From the NCBI GenBank assembly GCA_030539815.1, contig JAUNXM010000088.1:1-8293 (forward strand): a stretch of 8,293 nucleotides of DNA, read 5' to 3'. The notes below the pieces were generated by a model, which was not told the origin of the DNA, did not search any database, and was given only the letters and a program-made list of their open reading frames with translations. The DNA comes from Methanobacterium sp. (lineage in GTDB: Archaea > Methanobacteriota > Methanobacteria > Methanobacteriales > Methanobacteriaceae). Made by a program: the position numbers and the translations under genes. Position 1 is the stretch's first letter. Each line of letters opens with the position of its first letter. Shown here piece by piece: positions 8,012-8,293 of the stretch.

Positions 8012-8055
8012 TGATAAATATTTGATGAAAACAAATATTGAGGCTGATAAATATT
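8012..8055. repeat. 11-base direct repeat enclosing an 8-base inverted repeat
   Basis: TGATAAATATT occurs at 8012-8022 and again at 8045-8055, 33 bases apart, about three helical turns. Overlapping the first copy, AATATTTG (8017-8024) and CAAATATT (8032-8039) are exact reverse complements with a 7-base spacer. The cluster is in the middle of the divergent spacer between the DASS gene and the gene at 8151, a plausible shared operator region. Confidence 0.4.
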
Positions 8056-8094
8056 ATTGCTGTATAATCCGATTTAATAAATTTTATCATATGT

Positions 8095-8106
8095 AAATAT
8101 TATATT
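8095..8106 (+). promoter_or_regulatory. possible TATA box of the right-edge gene
   Basis: AAATATTATATT lies about 50 bases before ATG 8151. Initiation about 26 bases downstream (near 8127) would give a leader of about 24 bases containing GGAG at 8138-8141. Confidence 0.35.
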
Positions 8107-8150
8107 CTCTAAATGAATATGTGAATACAAAAATAATGGAGTTTTATAAA

Positions 8151-8293
8151 ATGAACTGGAATTTGTGGACAGCTGTTCTGTCAATATTAGTAGTAGCAAT
8201 TGGCTTGTACGAAATTTTAGGGTTAGGGCAATACACTTGGACTAATTATTTAAGTACATTCCTGTTTGCAATGGTATTTGCAATAAGTCTCAA
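8151..8293 (+). CDS. N-terminal part of an unknown membrane protein (runs off window)
   Basis: An open frame from ATG 8151 continues to the right edge (47 whole codons). The visible protein starts 'MNWNLWTAVLSILVVAIGLY' and holds two hydrophobic segments, about residues 5-25 and 33-47, joined by 'LGQYTWTN', so it is an integral membrane protein. GGAG at 8138-8141 is 9 bases from ATG 8151. An in-frame ATG at 8136 overlaps that site and is less likely. The family cannot be named from this fragment. It is divergent from the DASS transporter and shares its dyad-rich spacer, so co-regulation with that transporter is possible. Confidence 0.6.
   Translation, partial: MNWNLWTAVLSILVVAIGLYEILGLGQYTWTNYLSTFLFAMVFAISL

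Overview
The window looks like a piece of a methanogenic archaeon of the Methanobacteriaceae, most likely a Methanobacterium-like organism. This is inferred from the AT-rich intergenic DNA, TATA-type promoters, T-rich intergenic ends instead of bacterial terminators, GGTG and GGAGG ribosome binding sites, and the gene repertoire: stacked PAS sensors with the 'LTGDFIA...VFDDTERK' signature, a HisKA_2-type kinase, a cysteine-rich 4Fe-4S protein and a HEAT-like protein. No similarity search was possible, so the genus is an inference.

Layout, left to right. Bases 1-406 hold the 3' end of a helical-repeat protein gene (+). A two-gene unit follows (+): an AI-2E/UPF0118-family membrane protein (495-1553) and a small unknown protein (1577-1840). 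Convergent to it are two genes on the minus strand: a 4Fe-4S protein (1923-2738) and, after a 319-base spacer rich in dyads and a tandem repeat, a DUF1801 protein (3058-3423). A divergent promoter region separates DUF1801 from a four-PAS-domain protein with no output domain (3710-5158, +). This converges with a PAS plus histidine-kinase-like gene (5220-6443, -). Upstream of the kinase gene on the same strand is an SLC13/DASS-type anion transporter (6515-7894 or 7882, -). A second dyad-rich divergent spacer leads to the start of an unknown membrane protein (8151 to the right edge, +).

Functional picture. The window mixes two transporters, an iron-sulfur protein of anaerobes, and two sensory proteins facing each other. 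No phage, transposon, CRISPR array, tRNA or rRNA was seen. Nothing here amounts to a clearly new multi-gene system. The points most worth a second look are: the kinase keeps the HisKA_2 phospho-acceptor histidine while its ATP-binding motifs are heavily eroded (a candidate pseudokinase); the DASS transporter has non-canonical substrate motifs (ENV and SNI in place of SNT) and an uncertain start codon; the PAS-only protein ends where a further domain or signalling helix would be expected; and several unassigned palindromes sit in the promoter spacers.
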